Shown in pieces: positions 43,542 to 43,620 of a stretch of DNA of 43,620 nucleotides. Made by a program: the position numbers and the translations under genes. Each line of letters begins with the position of its first letter. The stretch's first letter is position 1. Source of the stretch: Verrucomicrobiales bacterium (GTDB lineage Bacteria; Verrucomicrobiota; Verrucomicrobiia; Limisphaerales; Palsa-1400); NCBI GenBank assembly GCA_003140095.1, contig PLIU01000077.1:1-43620 (forward strand), read 5' to 3'. The notes below the pieces were generated by a model that saw nothing but the letters and a program-made list of their open reading frames with translations, did no database searches and had not been told where the DNA came from.

Positions 43542-43620
43542 CAAGTCGCCGCAGCCAACCGCCATTGGCACTTGCACTTCCGCCATCACGGTTCACATCA
43601 CGAGTCGGCGGTGGCTCAGC
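43536..43620 (+). other. attC-like site, 5' part (runs off the window)
   Basis: R'' GCCTAAC (43536-43542) overlaps the CPBP stop codon, as in many cassettes. It is followed by AAGTCGCCGCAGCCAACCGCC and, near the edge, GGCGGTGGCTCAGC. AGCCAACCGCC pairs with GGCGGTGGCT with one unpaired base, a hallmark of attC folded strands. The R' box (expected GTTAGGC-like) should lie within a few tens of bases beyond the window. Confidence 0.6.

Overview
The window looks like chromosome from a Verrucomicrobiota bacterium, probably of the Pedosphaera/Limisphaerales type. This rests on family-level cues: two prepilin-like proteins with the verrucomicrobial N-terminus, a secreted-protein remnant with the 'TVTGPGTLTFWW' motif common in that group, an IS200-like transposase tail typical of it, and a very large set of sensor kinases. 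It is an inference, since no rRNA or other marker gene is present.

Layout. (1) 1-5 kb: the end of a response regulator, a glutaminyl cyclase lipoprotein, then an eroded accessory stretch. That stretch holds a transposase remnant, a TIR-like/deoxyribosyltransferase-like protein, a DNA-methyltransferase N-terminal remnant, a frameshifted small gene and the tail of a secreted protein. (2) 5-10.2 kb: exported hydrolases (prolyl oligopeptidase, phospholipase-B/C45-like), a membrane protein and a DsbA-family protein. (3) 10.3-15.5 kb: a stress-type island with a ferritin-like protein, a small KGG-type protein, pterin dehydratase, DUF4142, an oxidoreductase remnant, a phytoene-desaturase-like enzyme and a DUF883-YqjE-YqjK-like operon. 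(4) 15.6-34.4 kb: about 18.8 kb of almost uninterrupted minus-strand signalling genes. These are kinases, hybrid kinases, receivers, a receiver-cyclase, and an embedded TonB receptor-YfiR-CHASE8 kinase module. Several members carry frameshifts, a nonsense codon, truncation or degenerate receivers. (5) 34.7-40 kb: an ABC-2 exporter, a pseudopilin, and on the other strand a translationally coupled ECF sigma-membrane protein-pseudopilin operon. (6) 40.2-43.6 kb: two cyclophilins, a NUDIX hydrolase, a gamma-glutamyltransferase remnant, and a CPBP-protease gene flanked by two integron attC-like sites, the second running off the window.

The strongest unexplained signals are these. An inverted-repeat motif (A/GGGGT-N3-5-ACCCCAT-type) recurs near the ferritin-like gene, the DUF4142 gene, the DUF883 operon and the head of the giant kinase operon, which suggests one stress regulon that includes its own sensors. 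A 68-bp palindrome lies in the same intergenic region as one motif copy. The attC-bounded cassette sits at the right edge. The sigma factor appears to be coupled to a pseudopilin. Many lesions fall in the signalling block, so either real decay or sequencing error has to be considered.
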